DNA from: CAYXLI01 sp964464925
GTDB lineage: Bacteria > Acidobacteriota > Terriglobia > Bryobacterales > Bryobacteraceae
Length of the DNA: 64,000 nucleotides
NCBI GenBank assembly: GCA_964464925.1
Contig: CAYXLI010000009.1
Coordinates: 124,001 to 188,000, forward strand
Reading direction: 5' to 3'
Positions 26,703 through 35,092 of this stretch are shown in pieces (position 1 is the stretch's first letter; each line of letters opens with the position of its first letter). The notes below the pieces were generated by a model. That model saw only the letters and a program-made list of their open reading frames with translations. It ran no database searches and was not told the origin of the DNA. The position numbers and the translations under genes are program-made.

Positions 26703-27767
26703 ATGTCGCAAATGCTCGAGGAAATCCGGCAACAGCCGGGTGCCCTGGAACGCACGCTGAAAAATGAGCTTCGGCCGATCGAGAAACTAAAGCGCGCGCT
26801 GCAGGCGCGCCGCCCCAGAATGATTCTGCTGGCCGCACGCGGAACATCGGACAACGCCGCACAGTTCGGCAGATACCTGCTGGAGATCACGACCGGAATA
26901 CCAGTGTCGCTGGCTGCACCGTCCATCTTCACGCTCTATGAGGCGTCCTTGGATCTGAAGGACGTGCTCGTCGTGGCTATCTCCCAATCCGGTGAATCCA
27001 CCGACACCAACCTGGTTCTCGAACGCGGAAAGGCAACGGGCGCTCTAACGGTGGGCATCACTAACGAGCCGGAGAGTTCTCTGGCAAAGATTGCCGAGCA
27101 CGTGCTGCTGGTGAGGGCCGGGCGCGAAAAGAGTGTTGCGGCAACCAAAACCTACACAGGCCAGATGCTGATGATGTACCTGCTGGCATATGCGCTCGGC
27201 GCCCCTGTGGAACTCGATGACTTGCGGCAGATTCCGAGCAGAACCCAGGCAGCTCTCGAGATGGAGCGGGACATCACCGGGCGAGCTGAGCGGTACACCT
27301 TCATGAAGAATGCCGTCGTGGTCGGGCGCGGACTCAACTACTCAAACGCATTCGAGTTCGCCCTGAAGATGATGGAGACCTGTTACGTCGTGGCGGAGCG
27401 GTTCTCGTCAGCAGACTTTCTGCACGGGCCGATCGCCATGGTGGAAAGCGGGTTCCCTGCATTCCTGTTCACGCCCTCGGGCGTGACCTGGCCGGGCGTG
27501 AAACAGATGCTGGAGAAACTGATCGCGCTCAAGGCGGAGACGTTGATCATTACCGACCTTAGCAATCGCGAGGCCATTCAAATGGCGCCGCGTTCCGTGG
27601 CACTTCCGCTGAAGCTTTCTAAGCAACGAAGCCCCTTGCCGGAAGAGGTCTATACGCCGATCCCCTACATCTTGCCTGCGCAGATGTTTGTGGCCTGTCT
27701 TGCTGAGAAGAAAGGGCTTGATCCGGACCGTCCACGCACATTATCAAAGGTGACACAAACGTTGTAG
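26703..27767 (+). CDS. SIS-domain sugar isomerase/deaminase (GlmS isomerase-like)
   Basis: 354 residues from the ATG at 26703. Two sugar isomerase domains are visible, the first with ARGTSDNAAQFGRYLLE and VVAISQSGESTDTNLVLE, the second with VVGRGLNYSNAFEFALKMMETCYV and a C-terminal PRTLSKVTQTL. This is the isomerase half of glucosamine-6-phosphate synthase without the glutaminase domain. Such proteins act as glucosamine-6-phosphate deaminases or AgaS-type isomerases, and the substrate cannot be decided from the sequence. It is followed by a hairpin and rpoN. Confidence 0.85.
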   Translation: MSQMLEEIRQQPGALERTLKNELRPIEKLKRALQARRPRMILLAARGTSDNAAQFGRYLLEITTGIPVSLAAPSIFTLYEASLDLKDVLVVAISQSGESTDTNLVLERGKATGALTVGITNEPESSLAKIAEHVLLVRAGREKSVAATKTYTGQMLMMYLLAYALGAPVELDDLRQIPSRTQAALEMERDITGRAERYTFMKNAVVVGRGLNYSNAFEFALKMMETCYVVAERFSSADFLHGPIAMVESGFPAFLFTPSGVTWPGVKQMLEKLIALKAETLIITDLSNREAIQMAPRSVALPLKLSKQRSPLPEEVYTPIPYILPAQMFVACLAEKKGLDPDRPRTLSKVTQTL

Positions 27768-27786
27768 CTGAAAATCGCTACATTTT
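27763..27786 (+). terminator. Weak intrinsic terminator after the SIS-domain gene
   Basis: TGTAGC and GCTACA form a 6-bp stem around an 8-nt loop, followed by TTTT. The stem includes the stop codon. It is short, so efficiency is uncertain. Confidence 0.4.
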
Positions 27787-27811
27787 GGGTTCCATCGCTG
27801 TGCAAGCTTGT

Positions 27812-27817
27812 TATGAT
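27812..27817 (+). promoter_or_regulatory. -10 of rpoN
   Basis: TATGAT ends 8 nt before the rpoN ATG. No convincing -35 is seen. The leader would be two or three nucleotides at most. Confidence 0.4.
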
Positions 27818-27825
27818 GGCCCTAG

Positions 27826-29406
27826 ATGAGTTTGCTTTCGCCCAGACTGCAATTAAGAGTCTCGCAGAAGCAGGTCCTCACCCCTGGCCTCGTCCAGATG
27901 GTGACGGTTTTGCAACTGAATCGCCTGGAACTGAAGGAAATGATCGCGCAAGAGATTGCGCAGAATCCGGTTCTGGAGGAGACAGCCGAGGGCGTCGAAG
28001 AGATGACGCCGGAGGAAGTGCAGCAAATCCTGGAGCGGGAGCGAGCAGCCGATCCAGCCGATAACCAGATTCTCGAAGCGACGAACGGATCCGCCGAAGC
28101 CGCCGATTTCGAGCCGGATACGCCGGACAGCTATCCGAGCGGTGAGGTCATGCAGGCGGAGAATGCTCCGGTGGCCACCGAACCTGCCGACCTGCTGGAG
28201 CCGAAGAAGGAATCCGATCCGTTCGAGGAGATCGATTTCGGTTCTTTCTTTGACGACTACCTGGATCCGGGGTTCAAGAGTCCGTCGTCGGAGTCGGTCG
28301 AAAAACCGTCGTTCGAAACATTTTTGTCGTCGCCGGTGACGCTGGCGGATCACCTGCAGTCTCAATTGTCGATTGAGGTCCTGCCGGAGAACGTCCGTGA
28401 TGCTGCGGATACTATTATCGGAAACCTGGACGATGAAGGCTACCTGCCTCTGACGCTTGAGGAGATTGCCGAATCGGGCCCGCATAAGCTCGAAGATGTG
28501 CAAGCCGCACTGAAGGCGGTCCAGTCGCTGGATCCCGCTGGTGTAGCGGCGCGCGACATGCGCGAGTGTCTTCTGCTGCAGATCGCGGGACGAAACGGCG
28601 AAGGCGGAGTGGCCTGGCAAATCATTGCGAATCATCTGAAACTGCTGGAGACGCGGCAGTTCAAAGAACTCGCCAAGGTAATGGGAAGGCCCCTGGAACA
28701 TATCCAGATCGCTGTCAACATGATTCGACGGCTCGATCCGAAACCGGGACTCCGCTATACGTCGAACACAGCCCGGGCTGTCGAGCCCGATGTCTATATC
28801 ACCAAAGATGGTGAGGACTACCTGATTCAGTTGAATGACGAGGATCTCCCGCAGCTTCGGCTGAATGCGAACTACAGGCGGATGCTCGACCGGGATCAGG
28901 AGCCAAGCAAAGAAGTCCGGAACTATATAAAAGAGCGTTACGCTTCGGCGTTGATGCTGATGAAGAACATCGAGCAGCGCAAGCAGACCATCCTGAAAGT
29001 CTGCCAGTCGATAGTCCGCCGCCAGATGGAGTTTTTGGAGCGGGGCATCGACGAGCTAAAGCCGATGATGATCAAGGAGGTGGCCGAGGAGATTGGAGTA
29101 CACCCATCCACGGTCAGCCGTGCGGTTGCTGGAAAGTACACGCACACCCCACAGGGTGTCTTCGAACTCCGCTATTTCTTCTCAGAAGCTGTGCAAGGGC
29201 CCTCGGGAAGCGCGACGCCCCTGCTCATTTTGAAACGTAAGGTGAAGAAAATGATCGAGGATGAAAATCCCGCTCAACCACTTACCGATGAGCAGATTAC
29301 GGCGCGCCTTCAGGCGGAGGGCATTCAGGTCACTCGCCGCACTGTGGCGAAGTACCGGGAAGACATGAAGATCCCGTCCACGCATCAGCGTAGAAAACGG
29401 GAGTAA
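27826..29406 (+). CDS. rpoN: RNA polymerase sigma-54 factor
   Basis: 526 residues. Region I is intact (RLQLRVSQKQVLTPGLVQMVTVLQL). An unusually long acidic linker of about 100 residues follows, then the core-binding domain, a helix-turn-helix (VAEEIGVHPSTVSRAVAGKYTHTPQGVFELRYFFS) and the RpoN box TRRTVAKYRE near residue 510. Sigma-54 directs polymerase to GG-N10-GC promoters opened by AAA+ activators. The order rpoN-hpf-rapZ is a conserved cluster. A candidate sigma-54 promoter lies upstream of the PEP-CTERM gene in this window. Confidence 0.96.
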   Translation: MSLLSPRLQLRVSQKQVLTPGLVQMVTVLQLNRLELKEMIAQEIAQNPVLEETAEGVEEMTPEEVQQILERERAADPADNQILEATNGSAEAADFEPDTPDSYPSGEVMQAENAPVATEPADLLEPKKESDPFEEIDFGSFFDDYLDPGFKSPSSESVEKPSFETFLSSPVTLADHLQSQLSIEVLPENVRDAADTIIGNLDDEGYLPLTLEEIAESGPHKLEDVQAALKAVQSLDPAGVAARDMRECLLLQIAGRNGEGGVAWQIIANHLKLLETRQFKELAKVMGRPLEHIQIAVNMIRRLDPKPGLRYTSNTARAVEPDVYITKDGEDYLIQLNDEDLPQLRLNANYRRMLDRDQEPSKEVRNYIKERYASALMLMKNIEQRKQTILKVCQSIVRRQMEFLERGIDELKPMMIKEVAEEIGVHPSTVSRAVAGKYTHTPQGVFELRYFFSEAVQGPSGSATPLLILKRKVKKMIEDENPAQPLTDEQITARLQAEGIQVTRRTVAKYREDMKIPSTHQRRKRE

Positions 29407-29471
29407 GACTCGCAGTGGCTAACGAAAGGGACATCGGCCGTGCGGACGGCGTGTTCCTAGGGAGTCATCCG

Positions 29472-30041
29472 ATGAACGTAACCTACACAGGCAAACTTGA
29501 GATTTTCTATCCAACGCAGCAAGGAAAGCTGGAAGCCCGTCTGACCAAGCTGGGAAAGTTGCTGGACGGCAGGGGTGAGAAGCTTTCACGCGTTATCTTA
29601 TCCAAGAAACGGAACCTGCACCGTGCAGAGATCACGGTGAATTACATGGACCACTCACTAGTTGGTGAAGCTAGTGACCCGGACCAATACCTGGCCATCA
29701 CCAGCGCTATGGACAAGCTGGAGAAGCAGGTGCTTAAGGTTCGGCAAAAGCGCCGCGACACTAAGGGAACGCGACAGTCATTTGAGAGCAAGGCCGCTCC
29801 CGCGGCGGTGCCCGCTGTAGAGGCAGAACCTATGCCGAAGCGAAATGTGGCTCCAGCAAATGGCAAGAGGCGCGTTTTTCGTGTCGATCACAGCGAGAAC
29901 CCGAAGCCGATCACTTTGGATGAGGCGATGCTAGCACTGGAGAAGCCCGGCGACTATGTCGTCTACCGGGATGCCAACAAGGATTGCTTGTCTGTGCTTA
30001 TGATGCGTCCCGACGGTCATTTCGACCTGATCGAGGGATAA
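29472..30041 (+). CDS. hpf: Ribosome hibernation-promoting factor, long form
   Basis: 189 residues from the ATG at 29472, which has a GGGAG Shine-Dalgarno 8 nt upstream; the open frame begins earlier but without family sequence. The N-terminal HPF/RaiA domain (residues 1-100) begins MNVTYTGKLEIFYPTQQGKLEARLTKL. A Pro/Ala linker leads to the C-terminal dimerisation domain (KPITLDEAMLALEKPGDYVVYRDANKDCLSVLMMRPDGHFDLIEG). The long form alone makes 100S ribosome dimers in stationary phase. Confidence 0.92.
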   Translation: MNVTYTGKLEIFYPTQQGKLEARLTKLGKLLDGRGEKLSRVILSKKRNLHRAEITVNYMDHSLVGEASDPDQYLAITSAMDKLEKQVLKVRQKRRDTKGTRQSFESKAAPAAVPAVEAEPMPKRNVAPANGKRRVFRVDHSENPKPITLDEAMLALEKPGDYVVYRDANKDCLSVLMMRPDGHFDLIEG

Positions 30042-30056
30042 ACAAGCTCGGGTCGA

Positions 30057-30947
30057 ATGGCAAAACGCGCAGCGAAGAAGAAGGTACAGCCCGAACAGAG
30101 CGAGTTGGTGATCATTACCGGCCTGAGCGGGTCCGGTAAAGGAACGGTACTGAAAGCCTTGGAGGATCAAGGCTTTTACTCCGTGGACAACCTGCCGATC
30201 GAACTGATCCCGAAGTTCGCTGAGCTAACCCGGGATCAGAGGGTCACGCGCCGCGCGGCCCTCGTAGTAGACATCCGCGAAGGGGAGGCGCTACGGCGCT
30301 TCCCCGCGATGTACAACAAAGTGAAGCGGCAGTTGCCAACCTCGCTGCTATTCCTCGAAGCCGGCGAGGAGAGCCTCGTCCGGCGCTTTAGCGAGACCCG
30401 CCGTCCGCATCCGCTCGGGAACGAGGATTCAGTCCTGCAGAGCCTCAAGACAGAGCGCGAGCAACTGGCCCCGATTCGCAAATTGGCAGATCACATCATT
30501 GACACTTCGAAGTTCAACGTACATGAGCTTCGGGACTTCATCGCTGAGACCTTCAAGGGTCATCGTGCAGGCGCGAATGTGATGGTGAATGTGATGAGCT
30601 TCGGATTCCGGCATGGTCTTCCGCCGGATAGCGATCTGGTGTTCGACGTCCGGTTTCTTCCCAATCCGAACTATATCCCTGAGTTCAAGGACCTGACGGG
30701 ACGGCATCCCAGCGTTGCCCGCTACGTCCGCTCGTTTCCTCAGACGCAAGAGTTCATTGAGCAGATCTCGCAACTTCTCATTTACCTGATGCCCCATTAC
30801 ATTCGCGAAGGCAAGAGTTACCTGACAATCGCATTCGGATGCACTGGCGGCCATCACCGCTCGGTGATGATGGCATCAGAGATCCGCGCGCGGTTGCAGA
30901 AGGCCGGCTACAAAGTCAAAGAGACACACCGGGACATAAAGAAATAG
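30057..30947 (+). CDS. rapZ: RapZ/YvcJ-family nucleotide-binding protein
   Basis: 296 residues. Walker A is GLSGSGKGT near residue 22. The family blocks follow: DNLPIELIPKF, LVVDIRE, FLEAGEESLVRRFSETRRPHPL, and the C-terminal FGCTGGHHRSVMMASEIRARL with its ligand-binding Cys and His residues. RapZ controls GlmS through small RNAs in E. coli; in most other phyla the role is less defined. It sits 15 bp after hpf in the rpoN cluster and ends 6 bp from the convergent DoxX gene. Confidence 0.93.
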   Translation: MAKRAAKKKVQPEQSELVIITGLSGSGKGTVLKALEDQGFYSVDNLPIELIPKFAELTRDQRVTRRAALVVDIREGEALRRFPAMYNKVKRQLPTSLLFLEAGEESLVRRFSETRRPHPLGNEDSVLQSLKTEREQLAPIRKLADHIIDTSKFNVHELRDFIAETFKGHRAGANVMVNVMSFGFRHGLPPDSDLVFDVRFLPNPNYIPEFKDLTGRHPSVARYVRSFPQTQEFIEQISQLLIYLMPHYIREGKSYLTIAFGCTGGHHRSVMMASEIRARLQKAGYKVKETHRDIKK

Positions 30948-30953
30948 TTCCTG

Positions 30954-31433
30954 TTATGCCGGGATGGGATGGGCGTGGCCGTGAGTGTGCTCACGACGAT
31001 CCAGCCAACGGTCGACTGACAGCGCACCGCTCCCGCCAATCACCACCGCAGCGCACATTGCGATCGCCAGCAGATGGTATTCGAATCCTTCTCCTGCCTG
31101 CTGGCCGCTCCAGTTCATGAAGAAGCCGAACCGCGAGTGGACCATCGCCACGGCTACCAACATCTCCACGCCGATGCCGAAGGCGGCGATTCGCCCGAGC
31201 AGTCCGGCGATCAGCCCCAGACCTCCCGCGAACTCCGCCAGAATGGCAAGGAACGCGAAAACTTCCGGGATGCCCATTTGGGTGGTGAACGAATGCATCG
31301 TGGCCGAGAAGCCATACCCACCAAACCAGCCCAAGACCTTCTGAGCACCATGGACGAAGTAAACGCAGCCGAGAACGACCCTCAAAATCGTGAGTTTCCA
31401 ATCCTCTTCTGTGTGAAAGATTGTGTGCGTCAT
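30954..31433 (-). CDS. DoxX-family membrane protein
   Basis: 159 residues from the ATG at 31433, chosen because the family sequence begins soon after (LTILRVVLGCVYFVHGAQKVLGWFGGYGF). There are four predicted transmembrane helices, typical of DoxX. The conserved G and Q residues of HGAQKVLGW are present. A His-rich tail (REHTHGHAHPIP) ends the protein and might bind metal. DoxX proteins are linked to redox or thiosulfate metabolism in some species; the role here is unknown. Confidence 0.85.
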   Translation of the reverse strand: MTHTIFHTEEDWKLTILRVVLGCVYFVHGAQKVLGWFGGYGFSATMHSFTTQMGIPEVFAFLAILAEFAGGLGLIAGLLGRIAAFGIGVEMLVAVAMVHSRFGFFMNWSGQQAGEGFEYHLLAIAMCAAVVIGGSGALSVDRWLDRREHTHGHAHPIPA

Positions 31434-31504
31434 GTATGTTGGAGGATTCCTCGGGCGGCGGCGCTTCCCGGTGACGGTTACGAAGGGGGATTGTAACGCA
31501 ACGT

Positions 31505-31510
31505 TATAAT
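31505..31510 (+). promoter_or_regulatory. -10 of the glycosyltransferase gene
   Basis: TATAAT ends exactly 6 nt before the TTG start codon, predicting a leaderless transcript. No -35 of quality is visible. Confidence 0.5.
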
Positions 31511-31516
31511 CAACTA

Positions 31517-32248
31517 TTGGTCTCAATTTCCGTCGTTATTCCCGCTTACAACGAAGAACAACGTTTACCGGCCACTCTGGAGATCGTCGATCAATACCTG
31601 ACAGCGAAGGCGTTCGAATTTGCCGAAGTCGTCGTGGTGGACGACGGTTCGACGGATGATACGGCGCGGCTGGTCGAACGATTCGCCAATAGAAGCAGCT
31701 TCGTACGGCTCGTTAAGAATCCCGGAAATCGCGGCAAGGGATACGCCGTGAAGAACGGGATGCTATCCGCCAAGGGAGAGTGGTGTCTCTTCAGCGACGC
31801 GGATCTTTCGTCGCCTATTGACGAGTTCGAAAGGCTGTATGAGGCCGCAGTCCGGGAGAGGGCCGTTGTGGCGATCGGAAGCCGTGCAGTGAAAGGCGCC
31901 GAGATTACAGTTCACCAATCCAGCTTCCGCGAATGGTCCGGCCGGTTCTTCAACCTGGTGATGCGCACCGTCACCGGCTTGCCCTTCCATGACACGCAGT
32001 GCGGCTTTAAGCTCTATCGGGCGGACGCGGCGCGAGAAATCTTCAGCCGTCAGTTGCTGGAAGGATTCAGCTTTGACGTGGAGGATCTCGTCATTGCGAA
32101 GGAATTGGGCCTGAAGGCCATCGAAGTGCCGGTTCGCTGGGCAAACGTGGAGGGTACAAAGGTCAGCCTCGGTCACGGGATGAAGTCCTTCACCGACCTC
32201 GTAGAGATTCGAAACAACCGCGTTCGAGGGAAGTACCATCGATCCTGA
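31517..32248 (+). CDS. Family 2 glycosyltransferase (dolichyl/polyprenyl-phosphate glucosyltransferase type)
   Basis: 243 residues from a TTG. The GT2 fold begins at once (SISVVIPAYNEEQRLPATL), which leaves no room for a later start. Motifs are VVDDGSTDDTARL, CLFSDADLSSPIDEF (the DxD-like site) and FHDTQCGFKLYR. It lacks C-terminal membrane helices. The best family match is the ALG5-like group that loads glucose or mannose onto a polyprenyl phosphate for wall or glycan assembly. It precedes gmd and fcl, so a role in surface glycans is likely. Confidence 0.88.
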   Translation: MVSISVVIPAYNEEQRLPATLEIVDQYLTAKAFEFAEVVVVDDGSTDDTARLVERFANRSSFVRLVKNPGNRGKGYAVKNGMLSAKGEWCLFSDADLSSPIDEFERLYEAAVRERAVVAIGSRAVKGAEITVHQSSFREWSGRFFNLVMRTVTGLPFHDTQCGFKLYRADAAREIFSRQLLEGFSFDVEDLVIAKELGLKAIEVPVRWANVEGTKVSLGHGMKSFTDLVEIRNNRVRGKYHRS

Positions 32249-32278
32249 GCGCGCTATCATCTTACGAGTAGACCTGAA

Positions 32279-33325
32279 ATGAAAAAAGCGCTCATCTCCG
32301 GAATCACTGGACAAGACGGGTCCTTCCTGGCCGAATTTCTATTGAAAAAAGGCTATGAAGTGCATGGGATCGTGAGGCGTGCCTCGACATTCAATACGGA
32401 CCGCCTGGAACATATTTATTCCGATCCACATGAGCCGAACGCAGCGCTCCACCTCTACTACGGCGATGTCACCGACGGCAATTCGCTCCGTCACATCCTC
32501 GAGAAAGTAAATCCGGATGAGATCTATAATCTGGCTGCGCAATCCCATGTACGAGTGAGTTTCGATCAGGCCGAGTACACGGCCGATGTGGTCGCTACCG
32601 GAACGCTCCGGTTGCTTGAGGCGATGCGGGATCACGTGCAGCGCACCGGTGCGAATGTGCGTTTCTATCAGGCAGGTTCATCGGAGATGTACGGGGCGAC
32701 GTCGCCCCCGCAGAACGAGAGCAGCCCTTTCTATCCGCGAAGTCCCTACGCCGTAAGTAAGGTTGCCGCACACTGGTTTGCAGTCAACTACCGTGAGGCC
32801 TATAAGTTATTCATTTCAAATGGAATATTGTTTAACCATGAGAGTGAACGGCGAGGTGAGACCTTCGTCACCCGCAAAATCACCCGGGCGCTGGGAAGGA
32901 TCAAGGTAGGATTGCAAAGCAAGTTATTTCTGGGCAATCTGGATGCGCGGCGCGACTGGGGTTATGCCGGCGACTACGTCGAAGCAATGTGGCTGATGCT
33001 GCAGCAGGATGTTCCGGACGATTATGTGGTCGCCACCGGCGAATCGCACTCGGTGAAGGAATTCCTGGACGTGGCGGCGGACTGCTGTGGCCTGGATTGG
33101 ACGCGGTATGTGGAGACGGACACGCGATACTTCCGGCCGAGCGAAGTGGATTACCTGATGGGAGACTCCAGCAAGGCTCAGAAGAAGCTGGGGTGGAAGC
33201 CACGGGTGAGTTTCGAAGAACTCGTACGACTGATGGTAGAGCACGATTTGGAATTGGCGAGACAAGAGCAAACGCTGACCGATGCCGGGCATAAGATTCT
33301 GTTGCGAGGCTATTCGCACGGCTAG
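32279..33325 (+). CDS. gmd: GDP-mannose 4,6-dehydratase
   Basis: 348 residues, an extended short-chain dehydrogenase. The NAD(P)-binding GITGQDGSFLAEFLL is at the N-terminus. The Ser-Tyr-Lys triad lies in GSSEMYG and YAVSKVAAHW. The substrate-binding NHESERRGETFVTRKITRA is diagnostic for Gmd. It converts GDP-mannose to GDP-4-keto-6-deoxymannose, which the product of the next gene, fcl, uses to make GDP-fucose. Confidence 0.96.
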   Translation: MKKALISGITGQDGSFLAEFLLKKGYEVHGIVRRASTFNTDRLEHIYSDPHEPNAALHLYYGDVTDGNSLRHILEKVNPDEIYNLAAQSHVRVSFDQAEYTADVVATGTLRLLEAMRDHVQRTGANVRFYQAGSSEMYGATSPPQNESSPFYPRSPYAVSKVAAHWFAVNYREAYKLFISNGILFNHESERRGETFVTRKITRALGRIKVGLQSKLFLGNLDARRDWGYAGDYVEAMWLMLQQDVPDDYVVATGESHSVKEFLDVAADCCGLDWTRYVETDTRYFRPSEVDYLMGDSSKAQKKLGWKPRVSFEELVRLMVEHDLELARQEQTLTDAGHKILLRGYSHG

Positions 33326-33364
33326 TTCGCAAACACGGCCGTGTCCCGGCACTGAAGAGAGCGT

Positions 33365-34321
33365 GTGAAGAAGCAAAGCAAGATTTTTGTTGCCGGACAT
33401 CGGGGTTTAGTCGGGTCGGCTTTATGCCGGCGGCTGCGGAACGACGGCTACGTCGATGTCATTACCCGCAGCCGCGCACAACTCGATCTGCGAGACCGCA
33501 CGAAGGTCGCGCAGTTTTTTGAAGCCGAGCGGCCCGAATATATCTTTTTAGCGGCTGCGAAGGTCGGCGGGATCCTTGCCAACAGCCGGTACCCGGCCGA
33601 TTTTCTCCGCGACAATCTCGACATCCAGACCAACGTAATCGATCTTGCGTACCGGTATGGCGTGGAAAAGCTCCAGTTCCTGGGCTCCTCCTGCATCTAC
33701 CCCAAGTTCTCGGCGCAACCGATCAAGGAAGAATATCTGCTGACCGGAGCACTGGAGTCCACGAACGAGTGGTATGCAATCGCCAAGATTGCAGGCATCA
33801 AAATGGTGCAGGCTTACCGCAAGCAATATGGCTTTTCGGCTATCTCAGTGATGCCCACGAATCTTTACGGACCGGGCGACAATTTCGACCTCGAAAATTC
33901 GCACGTTCTGCCTGCGCTGATCCGGAAGTTCCACGAGGCTAAGATCAGCGGCTCAAGAGAAGTGGTGATCTGGGGAACCGGCAAGCCGCGCCGCGAGTTC
34001 CTGCATGTGGACGACCTTGCGGAAGCCTGTGTGTTCCTGATGGAGCATTACAACGACGACGAGATCATTAATGTGGGAGTCGGCAAAGATATCGCCATTC
34101 ACGAACTGGCGGAACTGATCCGCGGCATTGTGAATTTTCATGGCGAACTGGTCTTCGATCGATCGCGTCCGGACGGGACACCGCGGAAGCTGCTGGATGT
34201 ATCCAAGATCAACGGCCTCGGGTGGGAGGCCAAGATCGGCTTTAAGACTGGGCTGGCATCGACCTATGAATGGTACGTAGAGCAGCAGGCGCAAGAACCT
34301 TGCCGGACAGTAGTCCTGTAG
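33365..34321 (+). CDS. fcl: GDP-L-fucose synthase
   Basis: 318 residues from a GTG. Motifs are the N-terminal FVAGHRGLVGSALCRRL, AAAKVGGILANSRYPADFL, the catalytic GSSCIYP and EWYAIAKIAGIKM (Tyr-x3-Lys), and MPTNLYGPGDNFD. The enzyme epimerises and reduces the Gmd product to GDP-L-fucose. Together with gmd and the glycosyltransferase it points to a fucose-containing surface polysaccharide. The stop codon abuts the convergent transporter gene. Confidence 0.95.
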   Translation: MKKQSKIFVAGHRGLVGSALCRRLRNDGYVDVITRSRAQLDLRDRTKVAQFFEAERPEYIFLAAAKVGGILANSRYPADFLRDNLDIQTNVIDLAYRYGVEKLQFLGSSCIYPKFSAQPIKEEYLLTGALESTNEWYAIAKIAGIKMVQAYRKQYGFSAISVMPTNLYGPGDNFDLENSHVLPALIRKFHEAKISGSREVVIWGTGKPRREFLHVDDLAEACVFLMEHYNDDEIINVGVGKDIAIHELAELIRGIVNFHGELVFDRSRPDGTPRKLLDVSKINGLGWEAKIGFKTGLASTYEWYVEQQAQEPCRTVVL

Positions 34322-34675
34322 TTACTTATTGCCAAGGTTGAGGCAGGCGATGCCGATGAGGATGAGGCCGAGACCGAAAAACTTGTTCCGCGTCAGGGCT
34401 TCGTGAAAGAAGAGCCGCGACCAGAAGAGCGTCCAAACATAACCGAGCGCCATGATGGGATAGAGAAGCGTCAACTCACCCTGGCGGATGCCGGCTACGA
34501 AGAACACGCTGGATAACAGAAACGAGGCGATGCCGGCGAACAACCGCCAGTTGAAGACGAACGAGGACCAATGCCTGCGAAGGCGGTGCGCTCCCGATTT
34601 CAGAAATACGGCCCCGAAGGATCCGATGAACGACGCGATCAGGACGAGCAGGATGGAGATAAACGGAGTCTTCAC
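34322..34675 (-). CDS. SMR/EamA-like four-helix transporter, second subunit
   Basis: 117 residues from a GTG that overlaps the stop of the upstream gene as GTGA. Four hydrophobic helices fill the protein, with LLYPIMALGYVWTLFWSRLFFHEAL resembling the third to fourth helix of SMR or EmrE-type and ArnE/ArnF-type flippase subunits. It is half the size of a full EamA transporter. Because it is coupled to a second four-helix protein, a heterodimer is likely. The substrate is unknown. Confidence 0.7.
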   Translation of the reverse strand: MKTPFISILLVLIASFIGSFGAVFLKSGAHRLRRHWSSFVFNWRLFAGIASFLLSSVFFVAGIRQGELTLLYPIMALGYVWTLFWSRLFFHEALTRNKFFGLGLILIGIACLNLGNK

Positions 34676-35082
34676 TTGCGCCCGTCCATACCCAGGAATG
34701 CAACTCCCGCGATCACAATGCAGAGCCCAACAATCTTAAACGGATTCACGGTCTCCTTGAAAATGAGGACACCCAGAATCGTTACCCACACGTATGTGAG
34801 TGAGATGATCGGGTACAGCAACGACAGCGGAGCTTTGCGCAGGGCGAGCGCGAGCAGCAGGGTGTTGATGCCATATAACGAGTAGCCCATCATGAGCGGG
34901 ATATTCGTGATTAATTGCAGAATGCGCGGATGCGCTATGTTGGTGGCCCCGAGTTTGAGGAACACCTGTGCCGCTGCACCGGTCAGCGTGCATAGAAACA
35001 CCAGCAGCAACGACTGCGGGTGGACACTGCTGCTATGCGGTTGCGCGTCGAGTGTCAGGACTTGCGGCTCCGTCTGGTTCAC
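34672..35082 (-). CDS. SMR/EamA-like four-helix transporter, first subunit
   Basis: 136 residues if the GTG at 35082 is used, which leaves a 10-bp gap after the hyuB stop. A longer form starting at 35139 would overlap hyuB by 47 bp. After a polar N-terminus there are four predicted helices, with APLSLLYPIISLTYVWVTILGVLIFKETV matching the signature seen in the next gene. It pairs with the downstream subunit by GTGA overlap. It could export a metabolite made by the HyuB operon, but this is a guess. Confidence 0.7.
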   Translation of the reverse strand: MNQTEPQVLTLDAQPHSSSVHPQSLLLVFLCTLTGAAAQVFLKLGATNIAHPRILQLITNIPLMMGYSLYGINTLLLALALRKAPLSLLYPIISLTYVWVTILGVLIFKETVNPFKIVGLCIVIAGVAFLGMDGRK

Positions 35083-35092
35083 AGTCAATTCT